DNA of 64,000 nt from Dipteronia dyeriana (Eukaryota > Streptophyta > Magnoliopsida > Sapindales > Sapindaceae). Positions 22,270 through 34,460 of the stretch are shown here, one piece after another (position 1 is the stretch's first letter; every line of letters begins with the position of its first letter). A program made the translations under genes and the position numbers. The stretch spans positions 13,967,291-14,031,290 of the forward strand of contig CM065301.1 in assembly GCA_032871835.1 (NCBI GenBank), read 5' to 3'. Below the pieces are notes generated by a model that saw nothing but the letters and a program-made list of their open reading frames with translations, did not search any database and was not told where the DNA came from.

Positions 22270-23129
22270 ATATATGTTGACGTTGATTTCTCGATGGGTG
22301 AGAAAGTTAACAAGATTGAATTTAGTTGTGACCTGCCAAAGAGAGAGAGAGAGAAAGAGAATGCAATTTAAAGCTAGTTAGACACGAGTTTATGTGGTAA
22401 AACTCTGGTGATCGGAGAAACATCCACGGGTAGTTGAACAAACAACCGAGCCAAAATTCACTATTTGAAACAAAGAATTACACTACTCGATCTCTCTTTT
22501 TCCTCTCTGCTCCTGGTTCTGTATATCTATTTTTTTTCTCTTGTCCTTCAACAATGAGATTATGGGTCTATTTATATTCGCATAGAACCCTAATCCTTGT
22601 TGTACAAATAATGGAAGACTTTTGTATTTAGTTACAATTTGGTTGCTTGTTGGAGTCGTCTTTTACTTCTTTCCTATTCCAGAGTATGGAGATCGAATAG
22701 GACTCTGGAGATACAGTCAGTTTAGGACTTTATTTCCTTATAAATGTGCAGTCTTCTTGAAGAAATAAAGTTGTTGCCCGATTTGGAACTTGTTTCCTGT
22801 TTGGTACTTTACTTTTCTAGGAATTCTCCTTGACATGGATGTCCTTGCGTATTTGAGCATGACTCTTGGTATACCCATGTGCAAATTATGTACTGGACTT
22901 CTTTATTCGGGTTTCTCGTTCTTGTCCCGAGTAGAATATGGCATCACTTTGTCCTGAGCAGGTCTTGACCTGCCGAATACCTGTATTCATACTTACTTGG
23001 GTTTGTATTCCTTGGTGATATCTTTGAAGGATATTTTCTGGATGCCTATTCAGATATCAACCTAGCAATCTTGAGGGACTATTCACCTTGTCAGTGACGT
23101 GTACATCCGATAAAAATATACCTATAACA
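22270..23129 (-). repeat. Probable 3' LTR of the Tat element (outer edge uncertain)
   Basis: The right edge is defined by CCTATAACA at 23121-23129 (minus strand TGTTATAGG) next to a polypurine tract. The left edge cannot be fixed because the 5' LTR is absent; 22270 is a guess. A GA-rich run at 22338-22360 and TATA-like sequence lie inside. The ORF at 22434-22631 has no recognised domain and I do not call it. Confidence 0.5.
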
Positions 23130-23144
23130 ACACCCCCTTAAAAT
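23130..23144 (-). promoter_or_regulatory. Polypurine tract of the Tat element
   Basis: The minus strand reads ATTTTAAGGGGGTGT directly before the TGTTATAGG start of the LTR, as expected for Ty3 elements. Confidence 0.6.
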
Positions 23145-23571
23145 ATTTTTGCCGAGTGGGATTTTGTCATTGGCGTAAATATTTTAATTAACCCTTCAAT
23201 TATTATGCATTGTAGTAATGTGTAATAATGACGTGTCTTAATGGCTATCGCGTAAATCCCTTCACTCGAAATCTCAATGATTGCGACATTTCAAGATTCT
23301 GACGGCTTGGTCAGTTCTTTTCTTAGCATGTGGTTTCCCACCGCTTCATTCCCTAGTAACATTTATGAGAAGCGACTTGTGTATCTTCTGATGCTCCGCC
23401 TACGTCATCAAATCCTCTTTTTTATTTTTTTCCCGCTTTTCATGACCCTAGGTTTTTTACGTCTTTGTTATTGAATAATCTATTTAAGCCGAAAAGGTAC
23501 TATTCCGGTTCATTTTCGCATAAGCAAATATTCAACCCAGATTTCTTGCACAGATTCATCACCATTCTCCG
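23145..23571. other. Tat interior between LTR and antisense gene
   Basis: Probably the promoter/leader of the antisense gene: a TATTTAAG motif near 23480 is followed by sequence leading into the ORF at 23572. The frame at 23277-23474 has no recognised domain. Confidence 0.35.
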
Positions 23572-24773
23572 TTGAAGCTTTTCCAGGTTTTTTGCATTTT
23601 TATTCTAAATGTTAGTTTCGATGGATCCTGTTTCATGACAACGTCTTTTTGTTATAGCTTTCGAAGCGCTAGAGCGTGGAGATTTCAATTAGTCTCTTAC
23701 ATTCATAGATTATTGGGGGAAATCCCTCCTAATGAGTCTCCTCTTTTAGGTGTTGACATTTCCGAGCTTTACCCTGATGTTTGTTTAAGTTCTAGTTCTG
23801 AATCATCCAGTTCTGAATTTTCTAGTTCTGAATCTATCGTTTCTGATCACAAGGTTCCTCTTCGATCCAAGATGGGAAAACATAAGAGTAAACGTAAGGT
23901 CTATAAATATGGCTCGGGCAGCGTTCAAATCAGGGAACAAACCGTTGATGAGAGGGACGTTGAAGCAAAGTTTAGAATATCACGTATCCCCTTTTCTATT
24001 GATCGCCCGAGTGGGTTTGATGTCGAGCTGAATGTGGTAGGGGTAGATGAGATCGTGAAGTACCGTACTCGATTTGACCTGGATGACTCAGTTACAATGT
24101 CTCCTGCTGGTGATAGAGCCGTCCGGAACCCTCCTCCGGGCATGGTGGCGATTTATGGGTCCATGCTCTATTGCGGTATCACTCTTCCTCTCCAGTCATT
24201 CATTGCTTGGTTTCTGGCCGAAGCAAGGATCGTTCCAGCCCAACTTGCCTCAAATAGCTACAAGATTTTAATGTGCATGTGGCATATATGGAGTCAGATG
24301 AACCTGTCACCACCTTCTCTGGATGAAATCAGGCATTTTTATACACTAAGGCAATCTGGTCGGATAGTAACTTATTTCCTTATGTCCAATCCGCCAGATT
24401 GTTGTGTCCCTGGGGGAATAAAAGTGAACCGGGGAATTGAAACCTCTTCTGATGCAAAAAAAAGGCTTCGTGCGGGGGTTTCCTTTATCGAACAAGCATT
24501 GGAAGAACATTTCGTTCTTTGCTGGAGGGAACCTGGGACTTGAGGTTACTCTCTCAGCTGGGGAGAATCATATGGTGTTGAAGGTTCCCTATTTATTTTG
24601 TTCTACTGACGTATGGAACAGGAAAAAACTTTACTTTTCTGATGCTGAGGTGACTAGACTTGTTTGGGCCGCAGTGCGTACTCTTGAAAAGAGGAGCAAG
24701 TCCTACCTTTTTAGTGAGAAGAAGATGATAGAGCTTGGCTTTTTTAGTCAAATTTCAGGCTATCGAAGGCGAT

Positions 24774-24849
24774 GTAAGTATGGTTCTTTTTTGCTTCTAT
24801 TTCACCTTTATATTACTATGTCTGACTTGGTTCTCTTTATTGTGTTTAG
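24774..24849 (+). other. Predicted intron 1 of the antisense gene
   Basis: GAT|GTAAGTATG at the 5' side and a T-rich run ending TGTGTTTAG|TG at the 3' side; 76 bases. The protein-like reading continues on both sides. Confidence 0.6.
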
Positions 24850-25667
24850 TGTATGACTGGGACATCATCTGCAACGTTCAAGCTCGCCAGGTGAAATCTA
24901 TCCTTTAGGCGAGCCAAAAAGAAGCTTCTCAGCAAAGCAAGGAAGGCATTGCTCCGCCTGAATCGGATGAGGATTTTGATGAGGCTGACGAACAGATCCC
25001 TAAGTACGTCCCTAAAGAGGTCATTCAGTTGACCGTGGGGGAATCTAGTGGTCCGAGTGGCCTTGCTGAAACCTCCAATTCCCAAAGGTTTCCTAAGGAT
25101 GAGGGCGGGCAAGAAGATTGTCTAGGCGGAGTTTCTGGTGTGTCAAAGTCCCCGATTAATGAGGTTCATGCCGAACAGTTTGCTGTTGAACATGGAGATG
25201 AAGCTGGAAAGCCTATAGACGAACAAGTAAATCCTGATCCTGGTTTCTTCGAGTCTTTCCTTGATGTTGATGATCATGACGATCTCACGGTTGATCTCAG
25301 CTTCCATTGTGCTCAGACTGAGAAGAGGAAGATGGCTGACTCTCCCACTCATCCTCATAAAGTCCCTCAGGTGGTATCATTTATCAAATCAAGTGATGAT
25401 GATACCGAGGTTGGAGTTTCCCCGAGCTTTCAAGTTGATGCGTGTACAGGAAGAACGGAAACCTTCAGTCTGAAAAAGGATTCCTTACCTCCTGAGGCTG
25501 AAGATGTAAGGGTTGAATCCTTGGGAGACCCTTCTTATCCTTCTCCTCAGGATATGTTAAGGTTGATATCATTTGGTCGGGCTTTCATTGGGGATGACCA
25601 TTGGAGTCGTTTTAGGGATGGTTCCACAACTGACCGTCTTCAGAATATTTTCAATGGTTTGTCCTAT

Positions 25668-25734
25668 GTAAGTTTTATCCCAACTATTTTTAAGTCTTTG
25701 CCTGTCAGATTTTTAACTTAACTCTTCCTTGCAG
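25668..25734 (+). other. Predicted intron 2 of the antisense gene
   Basis: TAT|GTAAGTTTT at the 5' side and TCTTCCTTGCAG|ACTG at the 3' side; 67 bases, near the lower limit for plants. The donor is consensus and the coiled-coil reading starts right after the acceptor. Confidence 0.65.
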
Positions 25735-26349
25735 ACTGTGGTCGAGTTTGCTGAGTTGGTTCAGACACAACAATATCAAGCTGATCGGATAAGGCATCTT
25801 AAGGCTCAGCTAAAAGAGAGTGAGGATTGTCGTACTCAGGTTGAAGGGCTTATCAAAGGGAGGTGACCTCTGCCCAATAGTTTGCCGATCATTTCTTGGC
25901 TAAGCAAATGGGCACTGAGGAGAGAGCTTCTGTGGCAGAAGAGAAGGTTGTGTCCTTCCAAAATTTATTATATGCTACCCATGAGTCGATGCTCAAGGCT
26001 GAACATGAGGCTGAACAGGCCAAGTCATCATATGAGAAAAAAATCTAAGATTTAGAGCGCCAAGCCTTGACGGTTGAATCCCTCTCAAAGGAGGCTAGGC
26101 TTGAACTTGAGGTCCCGGGGGTTGACCACTTCAAAAGGTCCCTAGATTATGAGGCCCATCTCCTTCAAGAATTTCAGCGAGGGTTAGTTTCAGCTAGTGA
26201 ATTTTTTTAAGTTAAGAATCAGGTAACTGATAAAGCCCGAACAAACTGGGAGTTATCGATCAAGAACCATGTGGACCGGTCCCTGGAATCTCTTCGGACT
26301 CAGATGAAAGAATGGAGAGCTTACAACCTCAGCCAAGGTAAAGAGCCCT

Positions 26350-26754
26350 AACCTATGCATTTGGAGATCCCATTAGAGCATTCCCTCTCGACCTTCTATG
26401 CCAGTCAGGAATCTAGCGTGGATAACTCGACGTCCGATATTAGTCTGGTCCCTAGAGCAGATTATAGTTAGTGGTGGATGACTTGGTCAACACAATCACC
26501 TGGCCTTCAAATGAAAGTCTTCTCCATGAATACGAGATGGTGCCTGACCCGAGTATCAGTAAGTGTTCCAAATCTTCATCCCATCCTTAGTCATTTTTGT
26601 AAAATCCACTTTGTAAAAAATTTGATCAATGATGTTTCATATTTATGCTTTATTCAGAAAGCCAAGTAGTGTTTAAACCTGCTAACTTATTGTTCGAGTA
26701 ATTTCACCAAGTACCGAGTATTTTATTTAACTTGGTTTCGTTACTTGGGATAGC
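26350..26754. other. Tat interior, 3' of the antisense gene
   Basis: No domain recognised; the short frame at 26478-26669 is unsupported. The tandem repeats start after it. Confidence 0.4.
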
Positions 26755-27115
26755 TTTTAACGCCAAGTATCTTTACTGAACTGGCTAACTGTTGTCCGAG
26801 TAACATTACCGAGTATCTTATTAAACTTCGTTTTGCTTACTCGGAATGATTTCTAATGCCAAATATCTTATTAAACTGGCTAATTGTTATCCAAGTAACA
26901 TTACCGAGTATCTTATTAAACTTGGTTTTGCTTACTCGAAACGATTTTCTAATGCCAAGTATCTTAGTAAACTGGCTAATGCAATTTCTTCGTTCCAAGT
27001 ATCTTATTAAACTGGCCAATGTAATTTCTTCGTGCCAAGTATCTTATTAAACTGGCTAATGTAATTTATTCGTGCCAAGTATCTTATTAAACTGGCTAAT
27101 ATTATTAACCGAGCC
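26755..27115 (+). repeat. Two-scale tandem repeat (~96 bp and ~40 bp)
   Basis: GCCAAGTATCTTATTAAACT recurs, with small changes, at about 26762, 26858, 26954, 26994, 27034 and 27074. The first three are ~96 bases apart, with CCGAGTAACATTACCGAGTA between them. The last four are 40 bases apart. The 40-bp unit looks like a shortened form of the 96-bp unit that amplified separately. Confidence 0.85.
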
Positions 27116-27402
27116 ATCTTGAAACAAGTAAGTAGATTTGTACTCATTATTTCATACTTGGTTGCTATCCAAACATTACATCAAGGCTTACCATGATCAT
27201 ATGTTTGAGTCCTTGTACAAGTTACTGAGGACGTCTCCTTAGTTTTCTATGCAAGGTTTTGCCGAATCGCTAAGCTTTTGAACTGCTTAACATAGCTGCG
27301 CATCTTACCGGGATTTTTCTCGACGGTGCCCCCAGCCTTTTTCTAGAATTTGGTCCATCAGGTTTGCCTTTTGACTAAGGTTGATCGACCTTGCTCGACT
27401 GG
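27116..27402. other. Tat interior up to the Athila insertion
   Basis: No coding region recognised. It ends with ACTGG, the left half of the target duplication of the Athila element. Confidence 0.4.
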
Positions 27403-28874
27403 TGATCACTCCTAAATGAGCACCCGCAATAGTACAGAATCGTGGGAGTAGCACAATGATAAATAAGATTCGTTCCATGAGGATTGATGAATTGATTACC
27501 ACAATTGATTGATTAGACTACTATTTAGACAAGCAAATATTTGATGATTCAATTATACTACTAACACTAATTAATTGTAAACCACTCCTAGAATGATACT
27601 TATGAAACTTAACCAACAAGCAAACAAGAAATAGTCACACACAAGCAAGTGATTGTATTGCTATTAGGAACTTGGACTAAGACCTTGAATCCACCTAACC
27701 AACCATCACCAAATTATAGACACACCATTATGAATAAATTATGTAAATGTGAATGTAGAATCGTGACAACCTTCATTAGTCTCTACTCTCTCTCGAGTAA
27801 TAGAGACAACACTTATATGCACCAATAACCTATCTATCGATGGTCATCCGAAATACACACAAGTACATTAAGCTTAGTGGTTCACTAAGTGAGTTATAGA
27901 GACTAGCCTTGAGTATTTCTACCTTACTAGACCTCTATCATGCATTTCATTGAGCACGTTGTGTGCTTCTCCTCAGTACATCACACACCAACCAAACACA
28001 TATCAAATGCTAGCTAGATACTCAATGTAAATTAAAGCATGAAATACATATACATAAACACACCCAATATGAATAAAGTGGTGGTCTTCATTAGTAAATC
28101 ATAGTAAAGGTTTCATCTTGGCCTTAGCCAAGATGAGTTTAGTTCATAATGTAAGAAATGGCTACAAAAGATGTTATTTTCATACAAACCATAAGCAAAT
28201 ATAAGTGCTAAAATGAAAGAGAGAAATATTAAGAATAAACTAAGTGTAGATGTCCTCTCTCTTGGTTAGTGGAATATGCTAGACTTGCTCCTTCTCTTCA
28301 TGCTCTCTTATATGCTCCAAGGTTAGGTTTTTATGGTGGGAAATGGTGGGAAGGTTGGGTATTTAGTGTTTGGTATAGTGGATTTGAAGTTTGGATGATG
28401 GATTAGACGTTTGATGAAGTGATTTGGTGAAGGATTTGAGTGGAACGTAAGGGATTTGGGTGAAAGGTAGTGTTTTGGGGGTTTTGGATTGTAAATGGAG
28501 GATTTGGAGCTTAGGGTCGTGCAAGAGGTATCCATAATAGCTCAATAAGGGGTATTTATATGTTTAGGAATGAGGCACGAAACCCTAGAAGTTCGGTTGA
28601 GTTGGACTGTTGCGCTGGTAGAGTGGCGCCTCACCAGCTTAACACCACTTATCTCGTGCGCTGGTAGAGTGGCGCCTCACCAGCACAAGCCTTGCCTATG
28701 AATTTAATTCTTCCGTTTTGGCCCCAACTTTTCTTAATTTTACACTATTACCCTAGGATTGCTAAAGGAACCTGCACAATCTTAATACACCATTAAATAC
28801 TAGATTTTTACTCAGGAACGAGTGCAATTGACAGGATATGGGGGCTACTCCGAGTGTAAAAATGGGAGTTATCA
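27403..28874 (-). repeat. 3' LTR of the Athila element
   Basis: 1472 bp. It includes a twice-repeated motif GTAGAGTGGCGCCTCACCAG (about 28616-28685); short frames at 28323-28545 are shared with the other LTR and are not genes. Confidence 0.9.
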
Positions 28875-30821
28875 ATTACCCCTAAACCTATCTTTTGCTC
28901 ATCCTCGAGCAAAACCGAAGTAAACAAAAAAAACGTTAAATTAACCTAATACGAACTAAACTAAATGAACCTCATTTTCAATGCAATTTCCATCGAGCCA
29001 ACTAAAGATGAGATGCGACATTAGCCGACCCATGTTGTAGTAAATAGGGATGCCAAGACATGTAAACCAAGGTGCTACAACACTAGAGATTACAATTATG
29101 GACTTTTTTGTGGAGTTAGCTTCAAAAGCATCGAACACAAGAGTCATTAGATAACATTTCGCCTTGACTCTAAGCCTTTCAAGATTCCTCTCATTTTTTT
29201 CCTTTTCACACTGAACCTAGGCTCGCTTATCAAACATATGCGAGTTGGAGTTTATGTACAAAACATTTTCAAATTTACATGCATATGGAAAATTTGTAGG
29301 GACACTCATAGTTTCATGCAAATAAACCTCATGAATGGAATCAAACATTAAGAACTCCCTAGTTTTCAAGCTAGACCCTTCCTAAAGATCAATTAGGACT
29401 TCTTTTTAGGTGCAAGTGAGGTTGATGATGGATGGTGATGGAGAGGTCTGGTGGGTATGGTTTTATTGGTGAGACAATGATCACATTAGAGTCTCTTCCT
29501 TAATATCCTTTGCACATTCCCCCTTTTTAGCGCCTAGACAATTTATTGACTTTCAGAGCTCGTACATTTTAGATGTTGCTTTACATTTAAGTAACCCTTT
29601 TACAATGGATTTTTAAGGATTTACTCATTTTTCTCTTCTTCTTTTTTTGAATAAAATGGTGCAATTTACACAATGAGCCTAAGTACATGCTAATTGAATA
29701 CATTTTGGTACATTTCTTTTTAGGGTTTCGATCTTCCTTTCCTCGCGACATGATCATTGTTATGGGAAAGTCAATAGTTTAGGTCTAGTGTGGTGTGGAT
29801 GTAATATGGGGTGGATATAGTGATTGGGTTTAGTATGTAGGTTCACATTCTTTGGACATTTAGGCACACACAAGGTTTAGGAATGCGTTTGGGTAATTTT
29901 AAATGGCTAACACACATTGCCTACGTCATCTCTATGGGTACGAGTATAGTAAGAAAACAAGGTAAATCATATGAGGCCAACTTTTGAAAATTTGTTCTTT
30001 AATGTTCAATGCAATGAGAAGATACTCTTTTTCTCATTTCTAATATCTACATGATGAGTGTTCAGATAATAGAATTGAAATTCATACTTGTGGACACAAT
30101 ATTTAGGCAATGAAGCTCACATGGGTAGTCTCCACTAATGATCTAAACATCTCAGGCCCGCTACCTCATTCACTAATTCACAATGAGTCCATTAGGATGT
30201 GTGTAGACAATGTGGTGCAGCTTTGGCCAACACGGCCCCTAGAGTGATACATGACATACCAAAAATTTACTACAACTGCCCATACCAAAAGCATCTCAAC
30301 AAGCAACCCTTGTTGCTCAAAATTCTGCCTCAAAATTGGTGGAAATTTGACCCAAAAACATACAAGCATACAAAAATTAAAAATTTAAAAATAAAGCATA
30401 AGAAACAATCAAGCAAGACACACAATAGCCAACATCTGGCTATCGAATGGCCGCACCCCCAAACCTAAACAAAACATTGTCCTCAATGTGTGCACAAACG
30501 AAATGAATGAAAAATGTAAGCTTAGAAGCTGGAAAGAGGCCAAACGAAACACCACATAAAAAGCAAACATCACCAATACCTAAAAGTTAAGCACAATACA
30601 ACTCCGTAGATATAACTTAAACAAAGTATAAATGAAAGTCATAAAATAAATATGAATGAGATAAAGTATAATAAATAAGAGAAGTTCCAACTGAAATGCA
30701 GTAATAAAGAAAATCGATCAAGTTAATTATCCTAAAAAGCTAAAAGGAAAAGTGCTAAAACAAAATAAAAACAACACGATTGGAGCAAATGATGATATGG
30801 GACATTCGTTCCGGTCAATCC
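28875..30821 (-). other. Athila spacer between extra ORF and 3' LTR
   Basis: Non-coding. Next to the LTR the minus strand reads ..TAGGTTTAGGGGTAAT, the likely polypurine tract, and then a palindromic TTTTGCTCGAGGATGAGCAA, a feature often seen near the 3' end of Athila elements. Short frames at 28956-29147 and 30178-30468 have no recognised domain. Confidence 0.5.
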
Positions 30822-32171
30822 TTAAACATAGGTCCTTGCCCTTCCATCCTTTCTCGAGGTCTTCAACTGACATGTAGTCGGGCATATAATCGTCAACTGA
30901 AAACCCCTAGTCATAGGAAGGTGGATGTGGAGGTGGAGGTGTGGAGGTGGAGGTGGTAGTCTACGCCGCTCTCTTCTCTGATAAGTCCGGAGGCCCAACT
31001 GCTGCCTTATGTCGGCATTGTCCGTTCTGATATCCTCCATCTCGGCCTCCTGGTATACTCGAAAATCATTAAACTGTCCGGAAAGGGTATCAATCTTACC
31101 TTCAATACTAGTCTGAACAGTCTGGCTCTCCCCGACCACCTTCACCAACCACTCTAGCTTATCTATAATTTGGTTATTTTGCTCAGTACCCTCAGCATCC
31201 TCATCATCACCAAAAATGCCATAGTCATAGTCTTTGTCATATGACCCCTTAGGTCTGGAGCCTCCTTTAGGAAGGGAAATTCCTCTTGGTCTCGTCCTCT
31301 TACTAGCCATGGCCTTGCTCACCGAGTCTGTCCAAGAACGGAGGTTTATAGGTCCTCTACCCCTAGTGGTGATCTCATCATCACCATACTCCGAATCCCC
31401 CGTATCCCTGCATATTTTTATAATTAAGCACGGGAAAGGAATAGGCATACTTGCAGTTTTTTTCTTTTTCCCTTTAATGTCAATATCCCTTGCATCATAA
31501 ATCTCTGCTTTAATGATCCTCCCAATGTCAACTGGGGCTGGGGTGATAAGACAAGCTAGCAACTCCGCCTTCTTCACTGGGATCGATTTGATGTGGAGTA
31601 CAAGCTTTAGAGATGCTGAGATAAACATGCTCAAGATAGCCAGATCCTTTGATAACTCTGTATGCTTCAAGAGATGCTTTCTGTCCCATCGAGTATCCCT
31701 ATTTCCTCTCAAAAGCCCTGCCAGCTCTGCTTGAGACCCGTCAAAGCTACGGTATCCCAAAGGTAGGGTGTTCTAGAAGACCGAAGTTGTGCCAAAATGA
31801 GTGTTAATGGTGTCCTCACTGATTTGTACTGCAACCCCTAACACTAGGACCATACTGCTGGCAAAGAAAACTTTCTAGACCATACAGGCATAAAAATCTC
31901 TCACCAAGGTCGTATTTGCTGCAACCTGATGCTGCACAAATGTCTCCCACCTTCTGTCTTGAATTAGCCTAGGTAAAGAGGTATCCATAAGGTCAGCTAA
32001 TTGGATACCTCGTTCCATAATTACATCAATTTGTCGGAGTTTCTGAAGTCTTCTATGGTAGTCTTTATTCTCAGCAAGTGGCTCTGACTCCATGGCTTGC
32101 CGTTTTCTGCTTCTAGAGGTACCTGTAGAAACTTGAGGTAATCCCCCTACAGGAGTCTTGGACTTACCCAT
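30822..32171 (-). pseudogene. Athila post-pol ORF: putative plant transposon protein domain (Transposase_32-like) with coiled coil
   Basis: The likely start is 32171 (MGKSKTPVGG), not the upstream Met at 32270. A single frame runs to 30822 with two in-frame stops (near 31875 and 31763). N-terminal half: basic linker (RSRKRQ), then IMERGIQLADL...IQDRRWETFVQ...TLVRDFYACMV. Middle: SIPVKKAELLACLITPAPVDIGRIIKAEIYDA, a conserved block of the 'putative plant transposon protein' domain. C-terminal: nuclear-type KKKK, acidic stretch, coiled coil (~residues 300-350) and a Pro/His tract. It sits where Athila elements have their so-called env-like ORF, but I see no signal peptide or membrane anchor, so I do not call it an envelope. 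A related ORF is in the copia element at 50026. Confidence 0.7.
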
Positions 32172-33262
32172 TTTATACCCACACAGACATAATTTATACA
32201 TAAAACTCGATAAACTAACCTCTAAAACGGCACATAAAATGGCACTAGGTGCAACCGGGCACCTCCACAAGCACTTCTATCCACAAAATCAAACAGCACA
32301 CCCCAAATTCCACAGCCAATTAACCAATACCCAAGAACAATGCCAAATTCACAACAAAAAATAATCCGAGACCAATTTCACACCAACAAAGGCTTCAATG
32401 ATGTGCAAAGATACAAATAGACAAAACCCAAACAATAAATCATCCAATTTCGAGCAATGCAAGTGTCTCAACTAAAAATCCCCAAATTATAAACCCTAGC
32501 ACATAAAAATCCCAAATCTATGCCCTAGATTGTGTAGATAGGAATTTACATTCAAGATTTGGAGGAAAGTGATGAAAAACAAGAGGGTTTGTGTGAGGAC
32601 TTACCAATTTTGTGCATGAGAGAGTGGAGAGGAAGAGGAGAGTGTTTTGAGTTGTATTTGAGAGAATGACCAACTGCTGCTCGTCGAGAGGATTTAATCC
32701 TCTCGCACCTGACAAGTGCGATGGTCGAGCAGTGCCAACGTGTGCATGTGCACTAGCGCATATGCGTTTTGGGCCAAAACGTTGTCGTTCCACTAAATGG
32801 TTTACTCCAGCTTTTTGCTTGTGCGCAGGTGGATCAGCGCCACACCCCCACACCACTAGCGCAGCTCTCCAGGCGATTGGCGCTGGTGGTGCGCATGTCA
32901 TGCACCGGTCGAGTGGCGCCAAGCTTGTCTTCCTTTCTAATTGGTCTTCTGGTGACCATTTTGCCCACTTTGAGTTCTCTTTTAGCAAAAATTTTTCTTG
33001 CACACTCATGAAACTCAACAAAGCACAACATTGCATGGGTTTAATACAGTTCTAACTTTTTTTTTTAACCCCCAAACCTAAATTATGCAGTATCCATATT
33101 GCATCCAATCTTTTCAAAACAAGTTCACAATGCATGATCCATGCTTGGAAAGGGAAAATTCAACTTTGCAATAATAGCATACTCAAAATAAAAACTAAAT
33201 TTACGGAAGCAAAATGGCCTAACTACTATTTACAATATGGTACCTCTATTTTGATGATTTCC
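32172..33262 (-). other. Athila spacer between pol and post-pol ORF
   Basis: Open frames on both strands (32518-33055) overlap each other and match nothing; I treat them as chance. The segment holds a hairpin (32677-32732) and the motif GCACCGGTCGAGTGGCGCC (32906-32925 area), also present in the LTRs. Confidence 0.5.
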
Positions 33263-34460
33263 TCAAGTAGGTTCTTTAAGAAGAACCGTCTCCTTCGGCT
33301 CCTCCAAAGCACTCTCCCAATAGAGTTTAAGTCTTTTCCCATTCACTTTGAACCTCTCCTTTGCTCCATTTTCAATTTCCACAGTTCCGTATGAAAACAC
33401 TTGAGTGACGATATAGGGACTCGTCCACCCACTTTTGACCTTCCCGGGAAATAAACGGAGTCTTGAGTTGAAAAGGAGAACGTGATTCCCCACTTGAAAA
33501 TTTTTCTCCATAATTCTTCTATCATGCCACTTCCTGGTCTTCTCCTTGTATATCCGAGCATTTGCATATGCTTCAAGCCGAATCTCATCAAGTTCATTGA
33601 GTTGGAGCAATCTCTTCTCTCCTACCATTTGCACATCAAAATTCAACTTTTTTATTGCCTAATATGCCTTGTGTTTAAGCTCAACCGGAAGGTGACATGC
33701 CTTGCCGTAGACAAGCTTATATGGAGACATGTCTAACGGGGTTTTGAATGTCGTCCTATACGTCCAAAGAGCATCATCAAGTTTCTTGGCCCAATCCTTT
33801 CGTCTGTTTCCTACCGTCTTCTCTAGAATGCTCTTGATCCCCCGATTTGACACATCTGCTTGACCATTTGCTTACGGATGGTAAGGGGTAGTGATCCGAT
33901 GCTCACACCATATTTCTTCAATAAAGTTTCAAACAACTGGTTGCAAAAATGAGAGCCTCTATCACTAATGATCGCTCTTGAGTACCAAATCTTGTGAAGA
34001 TGTTCTTCTTTAGGAATTTAGTGACCACATTGGCATCATTCTTAGGTGTGGCTATGGCTTCCACCCACTTCGACACATAGTCAACCACCACTAAGATATA
34101 TTGGTTACCATAAGAGCTTGGAAATGGTCCCATGAAATTAACACCCCATACATCAAACAATTCCACTTCAAGCATTACATTGAGTGGCATCTCATTCCTC
34201 TTGCTAATATTGTCGATCCTTTGGCACCGGTCACATGCTTCCATAAAACTCCGTGCATCTCAAAATAATGTAGGCCAATAGAACCCCAATTGGAGGACCT
34301 TCCTTGCGGTTCTAATTTCTCCAAAGTGACCCCCAAACTCCTTAGAGTGTCAATGCATGAGGATATCCCTCTTCTCTTTCTCGGGTACACATCTTCGAAT
34401 GAGTCCATCACCACAAACCCGAAAATATAATGGCTCATCCCATAAGTATGACTTTACATC
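33263..34460 (-). pseudogene. Athila integrase, broken
   Basis: The zinc-binding part is recognisable around 34200-34400 (H..H then C-x2-C in EACDRCQR). The core follows ([20 protein letters not shown], then [17 protein letters not shown]-x-GSHFCN in a shifted frame near 33950). The C-terminal part covers 33263-33853 ([29 protein letters not shown], then LFNSRLRLFPGKVKSGW). The first catalytic Asp (normally WG-x-D-F-x-GP) is Asn. Frameshifts near 33960 and 33860 and a stop near 33658 break it. It would have inserted element DNA into the genome; it is not functional now. Confidence 0.85.

Larger units (their letters stand above)
23572..26349 (+). pseudogene. Antisense ORF of the Tat element: putative gypsy-type transposon domain plus coiled coil, spliced, broken
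   Basis: The first frame (23572-24543) has a Ser-rich acidic stretch (residues ~70-95), a basic KHKSKRK patch and then a domain beginning PPPGMVAIYGSMLYCGITLPL and continuing through a YKILMCMWHIW helix. This resembles the 'putative gypsy type transposon' domain (Transposase_28, PF04195) found in RIRE2-like elements. A frameshift near 24500 moves the reading to 24437-24856. Two introns look real: 24774-24849 (GTAAGT...TTTAG) and 25668-25734 (GTAAGT...TTGCAG). The second exon is acidic and low-complexity. The third (from 25735) is a long heptad-rich coiled coil with stops at ~25864 and later. It lies opposite to gag-pol, whose product it may regulate or pair with; its function is unknown. Confidence 0.7.

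Noticed and set aside
30822..32171. Envelope glycoprotein in the Athila element
   Set aside because: No signal peptide, no membrane anchor and no cleavage motif; the matching motifs are those of the plant transposon protein domain.
32518..33055. Overlapping ORFs of 129-172 residues on both strands
   Set aside because: They lie in the GC-richer Athila spacer, oppose each other and show no domain.
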